This document shows, one piece after another, positions 1-7,583 of a stretch of 20,659 nucleotides of DNA. The notes under the pieces are model-generated. The model was not told the DNA's origin, did not search any database, and worked only from the letters and a program-made list of their open reading frames with translations. Position numbers and translations under genes: made by a program. The number at the start of each line of letters is the position of its first letter. Positions within the stretch are counted from its first letter, which is position 1. Origin of the DNA: a bacterium (GTDB lineage Bacteria; Bacillota; Clostridia; Oscillospirales; Acutalibacteraceae); NCBI GenBank assembly GCA_004560045.1, contig SFWF01000020.1:1-20659 (forward strand). Reading direction: 5' to 3'.

Positions 1-1
1 C

Positions 2-139
2 TGTGTGCTTTTCGGGATTGTATCCGGATGGCTGAATAAAGGGATGAAAGAAGATATACAGTTATCTTTTAAGCGTATCTATGAATTACAAAAAGGAACT
101 GTTGAAGAAATGATCCGCCGTTGCGAGGAAAGAAAATAA
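2..139 (+). CDS. C-terminal end of a TetR/AcrR-type transcriptional regulator (partial)
   Basis: The open frame enters from the left edge and encodes 45 residues before TAA at 137-139. It contains a Gly-x-x-x-Gly-Trp-Leu stretch (FGIVSGWLNKGMKED) followed by a charged helix ending in RRCEERK. In the TetR_C_8 type of ligand-binding domain, a similar 'G-x-x-x-x-W-L-x-x-G' helix and terminal helix close the protein. The DNA-binding half is outside the window, so the family call rests on this tail and on context: TetR regulators commonly sit directly upstream of DUF308/MMPL export operons in clostridia. It probably represses the following operon, which is inference. Two hairpins separate it from the next gene, so that gene has its own promoter. 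Confidence 0.55.
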   Translation, partial: CVLFGIVSGWLNKGMKEDIQLSFKRIYELQKGTVEEMIRRCEERK

Positions 140-142
140 ACA

Positions 143-174
143 AGTCAGACATTTTCCTTTGTCTGTCTGTTTTT
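143..174 (+). terminator. Rho-independent terminator after the TetR-type gene
   Basis: Arms CAGACA (146-151) and TGTCTG (160-165) enclose an 8-nt loop. Two more pairs form beyond one mismatch, and GTTTTTC follows. It starts 4 nt after the stop codon. Confidence 0.6.
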
Positions 175-187
175 CAGTCAATGAGTG

Positions 188-220
188 CCCTGTGCCTGAT
201 TTTCAGGCACAGGGTATTTT
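188..220 (+). terminator. Second, stronger hairpin terminator
   Basis: A perfect 12-bp inverted repeat (188-199 with 203-214, arm CCCTGTGCCTGA) closes a very short loop and is followed by TATTTT. Together with the hairpin just upstream it insulates the regulator gene from the export operon. Confidence 0.65.
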
Positions 221-228
221 AATGCCCG

Positions 229-257
229 TATTCAGAAAAACAGGACGGCGCTATAAT
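229..257 (+). promoter_or_regulatory. Probable promoter of the DUF308-MMPL operon
   Basis: A perfect -10 hexamer TATAAT lies at 252-257, about 33 nt before the start codon. The -35 at 17-bp spacing (229-234, TATTCA) matches only 3 of 6 consensus bases, which fits a promoter needing regulation. I could not find a convincing palindromic operator for the TetR-type regulator here. Confidence 0.45.
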
Positions 258-289
258 GCTATCAGAAAACGAATGAGGAGGTTTGCCCT

Positions 290-886
290 ATGAAAATGCG
301 TTCTGTAACACCAATGCGGATTGCAAAAATCGGCTATATTGTGATGTCCGTTATGTTTTGCTTTGCCGGCGCTTTGTTCATTGCACTGCCGGATATTTCA
401 ATAACTATGATTGGTATATCCATGGGGATTGCAATGATCGCATTCGGTATTGTAAAACTCGTTGGATATTTTTCAAGAGATTTGTTCCGACTGGCCTTTC
501 AATTTGACCTGGAACTCGGCATATTGCTGCTTGTTTTGGGATTGATTGTTCTGATCCGACCGGATGATCTTATGTCATTCATTTGCATTGCTCTTGGAAT
601 TTCCATTCTGACAGATGGGCTATTTAAGGTTCAAATTGCTTTAGATTCCAAGAGATTCGGTATCAAAAGCTGGTGGGTGATTCTCGCTTTGGCGGTTGTC
701 GCCGGGACTATCGGAGTGTTTCTTATTTTTCGCTCCGCAAAGAGCGCTCAGTTCCTGACGGTACTGCTCGGCGTTTCAATTTTAGCCGAAGGAATCTTGA
801 ATCTCTATACGGTAATCAGTACAGTGCTTATTATTAAGCATCAGCAGCCTGATGCTATTGAAATTGAGTATTCTGAAACCAAGTGA
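290..886 (+). CDS. DUF308/HdeD-like six-helix membrane protein
   Basis: A 198-residue protein made of three hydrophobic hairpins. Predicted membrane segments lie near residues 13-33, 38-58, 73-88, 92-112, 127-146 and 152-177, with a hydrophilic acidic tail. This spacing and the repeated 'LGISILTDG' / 'LGVSILAEG' motifs are typical of the DUF308 (HdeD-like) family, whose biochemical role is not settled. The start is the ATG 8 nt after GAGGAGGT (275-282). It is the first gene of an operon with an MMPL transporter (18 nt downstream) and a Leu-x-x-Gly repeat protein. An accessory role in an envelope export or stress module is inferred from that context only. E. coli HdeD is linked to acid resistance, but that function cannot be transferred here. 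Confidence 0.85.
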   Translation: MKMRSVTPMRIAKIGYIVMSVMFCFAGALFIALPDISITMIGISMGIAMIAFGIVKLVGYFSRDLFRLAFQFDLELGILLLVLGLIVLIRPDDLMSFICIALGISILTDGLFKVQIALDSKRFGIKSWWVILALAVVAGTIGVFLIFRSAKSAQFLTVLLGVSILAEGILNLYTVISTVLIIKHQQPDAIEIEYSETK

Positions 887-904
887 AAGGATAGGTGATG
901 ATTT

Positions 905-3043
905 ATGCGCTTTTCAAAAGCGGTCGTAAAGCACCGCATACTGATTCTGATTGTTGTCCTTGTATTGATGATACCGTCCGTACTCGGAATGGCGGGAACA
1001 AGGATCAACTATGATATGCTCGACTATTTGCCGGAGGATATGGAAACGGTAATTGGGCAGAATGAGCTTTTAGAAGATTTCGGAAAAGGCGCTTTTTCCT
1101 TTATCATCGTGGAGGATATGCCTGCTAAAGATGTAGCGGCTCTGAAAGAGAAAATCGAACAGGTTGATCATGTAGAAACGGTTCTTTGGTATGATTCTAT
1201 AGCCGATCTTTCTATTCCGATGGAACTTTTGCCGGATAAAATCTATAACGAATTTAACACAGAGAACTCCACAATGATGGCAGTATTCTTTGATACCTCT
1301 ACATCCTCAGATATTACCATGGATGCGATTCGGGAGATTCGCCGGATTGCTGGGAAACAGTGCTTTGTCTCAGGTATGTCGGCGCTTGTGACTGATCTGA
1401 AAGATTTGTGTGAAAAGGAAGAACCCATTTATGTCGGGATTGCTGTGCTGCTCGCCTGTGTAGCCATGCTGGTGTTCCTTGATAGCTGGCTGGCTCCGTT
1501 TATGTTTCTTGCCAGTATCGGTATGATGATTTTGCTCAATCTCGGAACAAACTATTTTATGGGCGAAATCTCTTATATCACAAAGGCGCTTTCGGCTGTT
1601 TTACAGCTTGCCGTTACCATGGATTATTCCATCTTCCTTTGGCATAGCTACAACGAACAGCGAACACGGTGCGACGACAACAAAGCGGCTATGGCTGTTG
1701 CCATTAAAGAAACACTGGCCTCTGTAGTTGGCAGTTCCATTACAACGGTTGCCGGGTTTATTGCGCTTTGCTTTATGTCCTTTACGATGGGGCGCGACCT
1801 TGGTATCGTTATGGCGAAGGGTGTGCTGCTTGGCGTCCTGGGCTGTGTGACCGTTCTTCCGGCATTGATTCTTGTGTTCGATAAACCCTTGCAAAAAACC
1901 AAGCATAAATCTCTCATTCCCAACATGGGCGGTTTTGCCAAAGGTGTTGTTCGCATATTCCCCGTGTTCATTGTAATCTTTGCTTTGCTGATCCCGCCGG
2001 CCTATTACGGTTACAGTAAAACAAATGATGAGGTTTATTATGACATGGGACAGTGCCTGCCGGAGGATATGGAATATGTAATTGCCAACAGTAAGCTGTC
2101 AAAGGATTTTGACATCGCATCGACCCATATGCTGTTGGTGGATGCAAATCTCCCCGCAAAATCCGTTCGCTCCATGATGAAAGAAATGGAGCAGGTAGAC
2201 GGCGTGAAGTATGTTCTTGGGCTGGAATCCGTGATTGGCTCCCGTATACCGGAGGAAATTTTGCCGGAATCCATTACAAGTATTCTGAAAAATGATAAGT
2301 GGGAACTGCTGCTGATCAACTCTGAATATAAAGTGGCAAGCGACGCGGTTAACAATCAAATTAGCGATCTGAATACAATCCTGAAAAAATACGATGAAAG
2401 CGGTATGCTGATTGGCGAAGCGCCCTGCATGAAAGACATGATTGAAACAACCTCTCATGATTTTCAAGTTGTCAATGCCATTTCCATCCTTGCAATTTTC
2501 ATCATCATAGCTTTGGTGGAGAAAAGCTTGTCTTTGCCGTTTATTTTGATCTCTGTAATAGAGGTTGCAATCTTTATTAACCTTGGATTACCTCACTATT
2601 TGGGTCAGAGCCTTCCGTTTATCGCCCCCATCTGTATCAGCACGATTCAGCTTGGTGCAACCGTAGACTACGCAATTTTAATGACGACTCGGTACAAAGC
2701 GGAGCGAATACGAGGGAATGGCAAGAAGGACGCTGTGCGGACGGCGCTTTCCACCTCAATTCCGTCCATTATCGTATCGGGTATGGGACTATTTGCTGCA
2801 ACCTTTGGAGTTGCGATTTATTCTGACATTGATATCATCGGTTCCATGTGTATACTGATGGCAAGAGGCGCCATTGTCAGTATGCTTGCAGTTATCTTTA
2901 TTCTACCGGCGCTTCTGCTCCTGTGTGATAAGATCATCTGCGCAACTACTTGGGGTATGAGAAAGAAAACTCATTTTACGGACGATTCCGGTCATGCCGA
3001 AACGCCGATCAACTCAGAAAAATTGGAGGTACAAACGAAATGA
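905..3043 (+). CDS. MMPL/RND-superfamily transporter
   Basis: A 712-residue membrane protein with the duplicated RND layout: one helix near 13-31, a long extracytoplasmic loop to about 175, a bundle of helices to about 345, then a second copy with a helix near 352-370, a second loop and a final bundle from about 520. Both halves carry the Asp-Tyr pair that forms the proton relay in MmpL3-type transporters, here D240-Y241 (TMDYSIFL) and D588-Y589 (TVDYAILM). An internally duplicated loop motif, 'LPEDMExVI', follows the first helix of each half. Family members export lipids, siderophores or other hydrophobic compounds by proton antiport. The substrate cannot be read from the sequence. RBS AGGATAGG precedes the ATG, and the 3' end overlaps the next start (ATGA, 3040-3043), so the two are probably translationally coupled. 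Confidence 0.92.
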   Translation: MRFSKAVVKHRILILIVVLVLMIPSVLGMAGTRINYDMLDYLPEDMETVIGQNELLEDFGKGAFSFIIVEDMPAKDVAALKEKIEQVDHVETVLWYDSIADLSIPMELLPDKIYNEFNTENSTMMAVFFDTSTSSDITMDAIREIRRIAGKQCFVSGMSALVTDLKDLCEKEEPIYVGIAVLLACVAMLVFLDSWLAPFMFLASIGMMILLNLGTNYFMGEISYITKALSAVLQLAVTMDYSIFLWHSYNEQRTRCDDNKAAMAVAIKETLASVVGSSITTVAGFIALCFMSFTMGRDLGIVMAKGVLLGVLGCVTVLPALILVFDKPLQKTKHKSLIPNMGGFAKGVVRIFPVFIVIFALLIPPAYYGYSKTNDEVYYDMGQCLPEDMEYVIANSKLSKDFDIASTHMLLVDANLPAKSVRSMMKEMEQVDGVKYVLGLESVIGSRIPEEILPESITSILKNDKWELLLINSEYKVASDAVNNQISDLNTILKKYDESGMLIGEAPCMKDMIETTSHDFQVVNAISILAIFIIIALVEKSLSLPFILISVIEVAIFINLGLPHYLGQSLPFIAPICISTIQLGATVDYAILMTTRYKAERIRGNGKKDAVRTALSTSIPSIIVSGMGLFAATFGVAIYSDIDIIGSMCILMARGAIVSMLAVIFILPALLLLCDKIICATTWGMRKKTHFTDDSGHAETPINSEKLEVQTK

Positions 3044-5250
3044 AAAGGTCTATGATAAAGCCGATTGCAATCTGTCTTTGCATGACACTGCTTGTTAGTT
3101 CCGGTATTGCAGCATTTGCACTGACAAACGAAAAAAAGGAAGAAGCTGAACAACCGCAGACTATGTCAACCGGCAATACTGCGGAGGAACAGAGCAATTC
3201 TAAGGATGAAACAGTATATGTCATAGCCGGAGCAGACGGCTCGGTACAAAAAATCATTGTCAGCGACTGGATTAAAAACACGCTTGGCATTAACACGATC
3301 CGTGATAAGAGCGAACTGACGGATGTAGAAAATGTCAAGAGTGATGAAAGTTATACGCTTGGCAGCGATAATACTCGTGTCTGGGACGCACAAGGCCATG
3401 ATATTTACTATCAGGGCAATATCGAAAAGGAACTGCCTGTTGGACTGTCCGTTACATACAAGTTGGACGGTAAAACAGTATCTCCTGCAGAATTGGCTGG
3501 GAAAAGCGGTAAGGTGACGATCCGTTTCGACTATACGAATCAACAATACGAGTATGTTGAGATTGATGGGCAAAAGGAAAAAATCTACGTGCCTTTTGCA
3601 ATGCTTACGGGTATCCTGCTGGACAATGATGTTTTCACAAATGTAGAGATCACCAACGGGAAGCTCATTAACGATGGCAGCCGCACTGCCGTGATTGGTA
3701 TCGCTTTCCCCGGACTTCAGGATAACCTTGCGATTTCTCCTGAGAAGCTGGAAATTCCCGATTATGTGGAGATTACTGCCAATGCAAAAAACTTTAAGCT
3801 TGGTATGACAATCACTCTGGCAACCAATGAGTTGTTTAACGAGATGGATGAGGATCATCTCGACTCGATCAGTGATCTGAGCGGTTCGCTTGGTGAAATG
3901 ACAGATGCCATGAAACAGTTAATGGACGGTTCCTCTAAGCTTTACGATGGGCTTTCCACACTACTTGAAAAATCCGGAGAGTTGGTGGAAGGCATTGATA
4001 AATTGACCGCTGGCGCAGAAGCCTTAAAAACCGGCGCAGGTGATCTGGATACCGGTGCGGCCAAACTACAATCCGGTGCAGCACAATTATCCGAGGGATT
4101 AAATACGCTCGCGTCCAATAATGATTCGCTGAATGGAGGCGCTAAACAGGTATTTGAGACGCTGCTTTCTGCCGCCAATACTCAGCTTGCCGCTGCGGGA
4201 TTAGATGTACCGGCATTAACGATAAGCAACTATGCCGATGTGTTGACTGGTGTGATCGCTTCTCTGGATGAAAATGCGGTCTACGAAAAGGCGCTTGCGG
4301 CAGTTACAGCGGCAGTCGAGGCACAACGCCCTTATATAGAGGGGCAAGTAACGGCGGCGATCCGTGTAAAAGTAACTGCACAGGTAACGGCTGCTGTAAG
4401 AGAACAGGTAACAATACAGGTGACAGAAGCAATTCATCAAACCATAACAGAACAAGTCATTTATGCTGCAACAGGAATGGATCAGGCAAGCTACGACGCT
4501 GCGATCGCTGCCGGTATGATTGATAAAGAAACCCAAGCTAAGATCAATGCCGCAATTGCTGGACAGATGCAAAGTGTGTCGATTTTTCAGATGATTGAAG
4601 ATAAAACAACAGAACAGATGGCGTCAGCATCTGTTCAGGCGATGATCTCCGCAAACGTAGAGAAGCAAATGCAGAGCGATACGATAAAGGAAATGATTGC
4701 GACCAATACGGAATTGCAGGTACAAAAAGCGATTTCTGACAATATGGCTTCTGACGAAGTGCAAGCGCAGTTTGCTGCCGCCTCGGAAGGTGCAAAATCC
4801 GTGATTTCACTCAAAACATCGCTGGATAGCTATAACACCTTCTATCTCGGACTTCAATCTTATACGGCCGGTGTTTCTCAGGCTGCTGCAGGCGCAGGAG
4901 AATTAAAAGCCGGTACAGACGATCTGAAAAGCGGAACAAGCAAGCTATATGCCGGAGCCACTGAACTATACGACGGAATTCTTACTCTGAAAAACGGTAC
5001 CCCCGCTCTTGTGGATGGTATTACACAGCTTCGGGACGGAGCAATGCAGCTTTCCGACGGTCTAAAGGAATTCAATGAGCAAGGCGTACAGAAACTTGTG
5101 GATGCAGTTGACGGCGATCTGACGGGACTTACCACGAGACTGCGGGCAACCATAGACGTGTCGAAAAATTACCGCTCTTTCTCAGGTATTGACGATAATA
5201 TGGACGGTCAGGTAAAGTTTATTTATAGAACTGACGCCATTGAATCGTAA
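3040..5250 (+). CDS. Secreted Leu-x-x-Gly heptad-repeat protein of the MMPL operon
   Basis: I place the start at ATG 3040 because GGAGGT lies just upstream, the ATG overlaps the transporter stop, and translation then opens with a signal peptide (Lys-rich start, hydrophobic core to about residue 27). The in-frame upstream start at 2950 would bury that signal. The product has 736 residues. After a beta-rich N-terminal region (to about 280) come x-x-x-Leu-x-x-Gly heptads at about 287-365 and again at about 608-690, flanking a long Ala/Gln/Val/Thr-rich region that includes repeats such as VTAQVTAAVREQVT. It ends with 'GQVKFIYRTDAIES', an ending I recall for this clostridial family. Such proteins usually accompany MMPL transporters, and YhgE/Pip-like proteins share the heptads. 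A role as an extracellular coiled scaffold or adaptor for the pump is inference. Confidence 0.85.
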   Translation: MKRSMIKPIAICLCMTLLVSSGIAAFALTNEKKEEAEQPQTMSTGNTAEEQSNSKDETVYVIAGADGSVQKIIVSDWIKNTLGINTIRDKSELTDVENVKSDESYTLGSDNTRVWDAQGHDIYYQGNIEKELPVGLSVTYKLDGKTVSPAELAGKSGKVTIRFDYTNQQYEYVEIDGQKEKIYVPFAMLTGILLDNDVFTNVEITNGKLINDGSRTAVIGIAFPGLQDNLAISPEKLEIPDYVEITANAKNFKLGMTITLATNELFNEMDEDHLDSISDLSGSLGEMTDAMKQLMDGSSKLYDGLSTLLEKSGELVEGIDKLTAGAEALKTGAGDLDTGAAKLQSGAAQLSEGLNTLASNNDSLNGGAKQVFETLLSAANTQLAAAGLDVPALTISNYADVLTGVIASLDENAVYEKALAAVTAAVEAQRPYIEGQVTAAIRVKVTAQVTAAVREQVTIQVTEAIHQTITEQVIYAATGMDQASYDAAIAAGMIDKETQAKINAAIAGQMQSVSIFQMIEDKTTEQMASASVQAMISANVEKQMQSDTIKEMIATNTELQVQKAISDNMASDEVQAQFAAASEGAKSVISLKTSLDSYNTFYLGLQSYTAGVSQAAAGAGELKAGTDDLKSGTSKLYAGATELYDGILTLKNGTPALVDGITQLRDGAMQLSDGLKEFNEQGVQKLVDAVDGDLTGLTTRLRATIDVSKNYRSFSGIDDNMDGQVKFIYRTDAIES

Positions 5251-5374
5251 GTGACATACACTTTGCTCGTACTCGCCGGAAGATAATCTTAAAAAACTGC
5301 ATGAAAAGATTGATACCTCCGTTATCTTCATTTTGAATTTTTTGATAGGTGCGTTGATGATTTTGATTTCGCAT
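5219..5374 (-). CDS. Possible small protein of 51 residues, or a decayed remnant
   Basis: I do not recognise this product. It starts MRNQNHQRTYQKIQ and has a basic C-terminal half. In its favour: a strong Shine-Dalgarno (AGGAGG on the minus strand, 5384-5388) lies 9 nt before ATG, and a possible promoter (TTCGCA, 18 bp, TACACT; 5398-5427) precedes it. Against it: the last 32 nt overlap the convergent 3' end of the heptad-repeat gene, and another minus-strand frame of the same DNA reads LPASTSKVYVTYDSMASVL up to a stop, which looks more protein-like than this frame's tail. A frameshifted leftover of a longer gene is therefore possible. Confidence 0.3.
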   Translation of the reverse strand: MRNQNHQRTYQKIQNEDNGGINLFMQFFKIIFRRVRAKCMSLTIQWRQFYK

Positions 5375-5453
5375 ATCTTTCGCCCTCCTTTGGCTATAGT
5401 GTAGCAAAAGATTTCCTGCTTTGCGAATGTGCGATTTTATTTTGGATATAGAG

Positions 5454-5495
5454 AAAGCCGGTGTAAAAAGCGAATCTGCCTTTTACGCCGGCTTT
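5454..5495. terminator. Hairpin between convergent genes, probably bidirectional
   Basis: Arms AAAGCCGGTGTAAAA (5454-5468) and TTTTACGCCGGCTTT (5481-5495) form 15 pairs, one of them G-U, around a 12-nt loop. The U tract is short on both strands (CTTTTGCC on plus). It lies between the export operon and the convergent cotransporter gene. Apart from the possible small gene and this hairpin I see nothing else in 5251-5586. Confidence 0.6.
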
Positions 5496-5586
5496 TGCCT
5501 TTGCTATCGCCTGTAAGTTGTATTTCAATATTTTTCTCAAATTACTTCCTTATGTGATGACAGCCTTACCCTTCTTTCCTTTTAAG

Positions 5587-7344
5587 CTATATTCTCTCAA
5601 GATCATATTTCATTCTGAAATAATCGAAATAGTGGTTGTATTCTTCCTTGTTTCCGTCCTTGACCGAGCTTAAATATTTATGTATCTCCATATCCTTGTG
5701 GGCCATTTCAAGCATACAGCCCGCAATATTGGAGCAGTGGTCGGAGACCCTTTCAAGATTAGTTACGATATCGGTAAGTATAAAGCCGAGCTCAATGGTA
5801 CATTCGCCCCTTTGAAGACGGGTTATGTGCTGCGATTTAATGGTGTCCTTAAGCTTGTCCACCACCTGTTCGAGGGGCTCGACCTGAATTGCGCTGTCGA
5901 GGTTTTCGTTTACGAAGGAATCGTAGGCGAGGTCTACTATTTCGGTTACCGCGTTAAGCATGACCGAAAGCTCTCTTTTTGCGTCTCCCGAGAAGCTGAG
6001 CTTCTTGGTGCTTATCTCCTCTGCCGACTGAAGTATATTTACCGCATGGTCGGAAATGCGCTCGAAATCGCTTATCATATGGAGAAGCTTGGTGGCCTCA
6101 ACGCTGTCGTCGTCGGTAAGCTCGGAGGCCGAAACCTTAACGAGGTAGGAGCCTAAGCGGTCCTCGTATTTGTCGGCCTTGTCTTCGCCTCTTAATACCC
6201 TTTCGCTGACCTCCTGCGAGAAATTATCGAGCAGCGTGAAGGAATCCTTTATGGTTTCTACCGAAATGTTTGCCATGGTCTCGGCAACCGATTTACAGCG
6301 GTCTACCGCAATAGCGGGGGTGGCAAGGAGACGCTCGTCCAACATTTCGTAATGCTCCTTCTCCTCCTCCCTGTCCCTGACCGTAAGGCAGGCAAGTCTT
6401 TCGAGAAGACGGGTGAAGGGCATCCAGAGCACGGTACAGATAATATTAAAGGCCGAGTGAACCAAAGCTATCTCAAATTCGCTTATAGAGCCGCTTAGAA
6501 AAGCGGGCTTTGCTACAAGCTGAACTACCGAGAATACGGTAAGGAGCACGACCGTGCCTATAAGGTTGAAATAGAGGTGAACGAAGGCGGTGCGCTTTGC
6601 GTTTTTATTTGCTCCGATACAGGAAATAAGGGCGGTAACGCAGGTTCCGATATTCTGTCCCATAATTATGGGTACCGCCGCGCCGAAGGTGACCGCACCC
6701 GTAGAAGCAAGGGCCTGAAGAATACCGACCGAGGCTGAGGAGGACTGAATTATTGCGGTAAGAAGTGCGCCTGCGAGAACGCCTAAGATGGGATTTTGGA
6801 AGAGGGTAAGAATCTTTGCAAATTCGGGAACGCTCTCAAGCCCCGAAACCGCCTTCGACATGGCCGACATACCCGTCATAAGAGTGGCGAAGCCCAAAAG
6901 GATCATACCGATATCCTTTTTCTTGTTGTTCTTAACAAACATAAAGAGAAGGATACCGATAAGGGCAAGGATGGGCACGAAGGAATCGGGCCTAAAAATC
7001 TTTACGTACCAGACTCCGCCGTCGATTCCCGTAAGAGAAAGTATCCAGGCGGTAACCGTGGTACCGATATTGGCGCCCATAATTATGCGTATAGCCTGAC
7101 GGAGGGTCATAATACCCGAGTTAACGAAGCCGACTACCATAACGGTGGTGGCCGAAGAGGACTGAATGATAGAGGTGACGATAAGACCGAGCAAAAATCC
7201 CGTAACGGGGTTATCGGTCATTTTTCCGAGGACGGTTTTAAGGGGGCCTCCTGCCTTTTTCTCAAGAGCGTTGCCCATAAGCTGCATACCGAAGAGAAAA
7301 AAGGAGAGTCCGCAAAGAAGCTCCAATAGGTTATTAACGGTCAT
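5587..7344 (-). CDS. Na+/phosphate cotransporter with C-terminal PhoU-like domain
   Basis: A 585-residue protein. The membrane half contains the two inverted QSSS motifs that define the Na/Pi-cotransporter (NptA/SLC34-like) family, at residues 61-64 (IIQSSSATT) and 200-203 (IIQSSSASV), each followed by an 'N-I-G-T' element (about 92-95 and 231-234). From about 350 to 570 it becomes a helical soluble domain with PhoU-like features, such as the repeated 'LxRxSDHxxNI' pattern (FERISDHAVNI and LERVSDHCSNI). It is expected to import phosphate, or possibly export it, driven by sodium, with the PhoU part sensing or gating. Length and layout are normal for the clostridial family. RBS AAGGAG lies 6 nt before ATG. 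It lies downstream of the phoB/phoR-type genes but behind their terminator, so it has its own control region. Confidence 0.93.
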   Translation of the reverse strand: MTVNNLLELLCGLSFFLFGMQLMGNALEKKAGGPLKTVLGKMTDNPVTGFLLGLIVTSIIQSSSATTVMVVGFVNSGIMTLRQAIRIIMGANIGTTVTAWILSLTGIDGGVWYVKIFRPDSFVPILALIGILLFMFVKNNKKKDIGMILLGFATLMTGMSAMSKAVSGLESVPEFAKILTLFQNPILGVLAGALLTAIIQSSSASVGILQALASTGAVTFGAAVPIIMGQNIGTCVTALISCIGANKNAKRTAFVHLYFNLIGTVVLLTVFSVVQLVAKPAFLSGSISEFEIALVHSAFNIICTVLWMPFTRLLERLACLTVRDREEEKEHYEMLDERLLATPAIAVDRCKSVAETMANISVETIKDSFTLLDNFSQEVSERVLRGEDKADKYEDRLGSYLVKVSASELTDDDSVEATKLLHMISDFERISDHAVNILQSAEEISTKKLSFSGDAKRELSVMLNAVTEIVDLAYDSFVNENLDSAIQVEPLEQVVDKLKDTIKSQHITRLQRGECTIELGFILTDIVTNLERVSDHCSNIAGCMLEMAHKDMEIHKYLSSVKDGNKEEYNHYFDYFRMKYDLERI

Positions 7345-7389
7345 AACATACTCCTTTTTTATATTTATATGACAAAGCCTTTTGAATAT

Positions 7390-7444
7390 ATGATACCACG
7401 GAGCTGTAAAAAGCGAAAGTCAGTTTTTGTAAAATCTTAGTAAA
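7390..7444 (-). promoter_or_regulatory. Candidate Pho-box promoter of the Na+/phosphate cotransporter
   Basis: On the minus strand, TTTACT (7444-7439) and TTTACA (7433-7428) are exactly 11 bp apart. A further TTTACA lies at 7410-7405 and a weak copy near 7423-7418. The last copy ends 9 bp before a possible -10, TATCAT (7395-7390). No good -35 is present, as expected if an activator replaces it. In Bacillus subtilis, PhoP binds TTAACA-like hexamers repeated about every 11 bp from roughly -60 to -22, and the layout here matches that. Control by the neighbouring PhoB-type regulator is inferred. Confidence 0.45.
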
Positions 7445-7446
7445 AA

Positions 7447-7477
7447 CAGTGATCAGTGATCAGTGGTCAGTGGTCAG
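7447..7477. repeat. Heptanucleotide tandem repeat (CAGTGRT)x4
   Basis: Four tandem copies of a 7-bp unit (two CAGTGAT, two CAGTGGT) plus a partial CAG, in non-coding DNA directly beside the candidate Pho boxes. Confidence 0.9.
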
Positions 7478-7483
7478 AGAATC

Positions 7484-7518
7484 GAAAGTTGAAAGTTGAA
7501 AGTTGAAAATTAAAAATT
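7484..7518. repeat. Heptanucleotide tandem repeat (GAAAGTT)x3 with two degenerate copies
   Basis: Three perfect GAAAGTT units followed by GAAAATT and AAAAATT. It is a second 7-bp-period tract, 6 bp from the first but with an unrelated unit. Confidence 0.9.
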
Positions 7519-7528
7519 CGTAAAAGCT

Positions 7529-7565
7529 TAACGGCTACGGTCATAACCGTAGCCGTTAGGTTTTT
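7529..7565. terminator. Strong hairpin terminator after the phoR-type gene
   Basis: A perfect 13-bp stem (7529-7541 with 7546-7558, arm TAACGGCTACGGT) closes a 4-nt loop. On the minus strand it is followed by AGCTTTTACG and lies 25 bp beyond the kinase stop. On the plus strand it is followed by GGTTTTTATT. Confidence 0.75.
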
Positions 7566-7583
7566 ATTAAATTTGCGAAAGGT

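Noticed and set aside
2950..3039. Upstream extension of the heptad-repeat gene by 30 codons
   Set aside because: It would overlap the transporter gene by 94 bp, lacks an RBS and would hide the signal peptide. ATG 3040 has GGAGGT and an ATGA overlap.
3166..3858. A 230-codon minus-strand frame opposite the heptad-repeat gene
   Set aside because: No RBS and no recognisable domain; the opposite strand carries the real gene with signal peptide and repeats.
6796..7329. Plus-strand frame of 177 codons opposite the cotransporter gene
   Set aside because: Highly charged shadow translation with no domain; the minus strand has both QSSS motifs in frame.
7447..7518. CRISPR-like array
   Set aside because: The units are 7 bp with no spacers, so these are simple tandem repeats.
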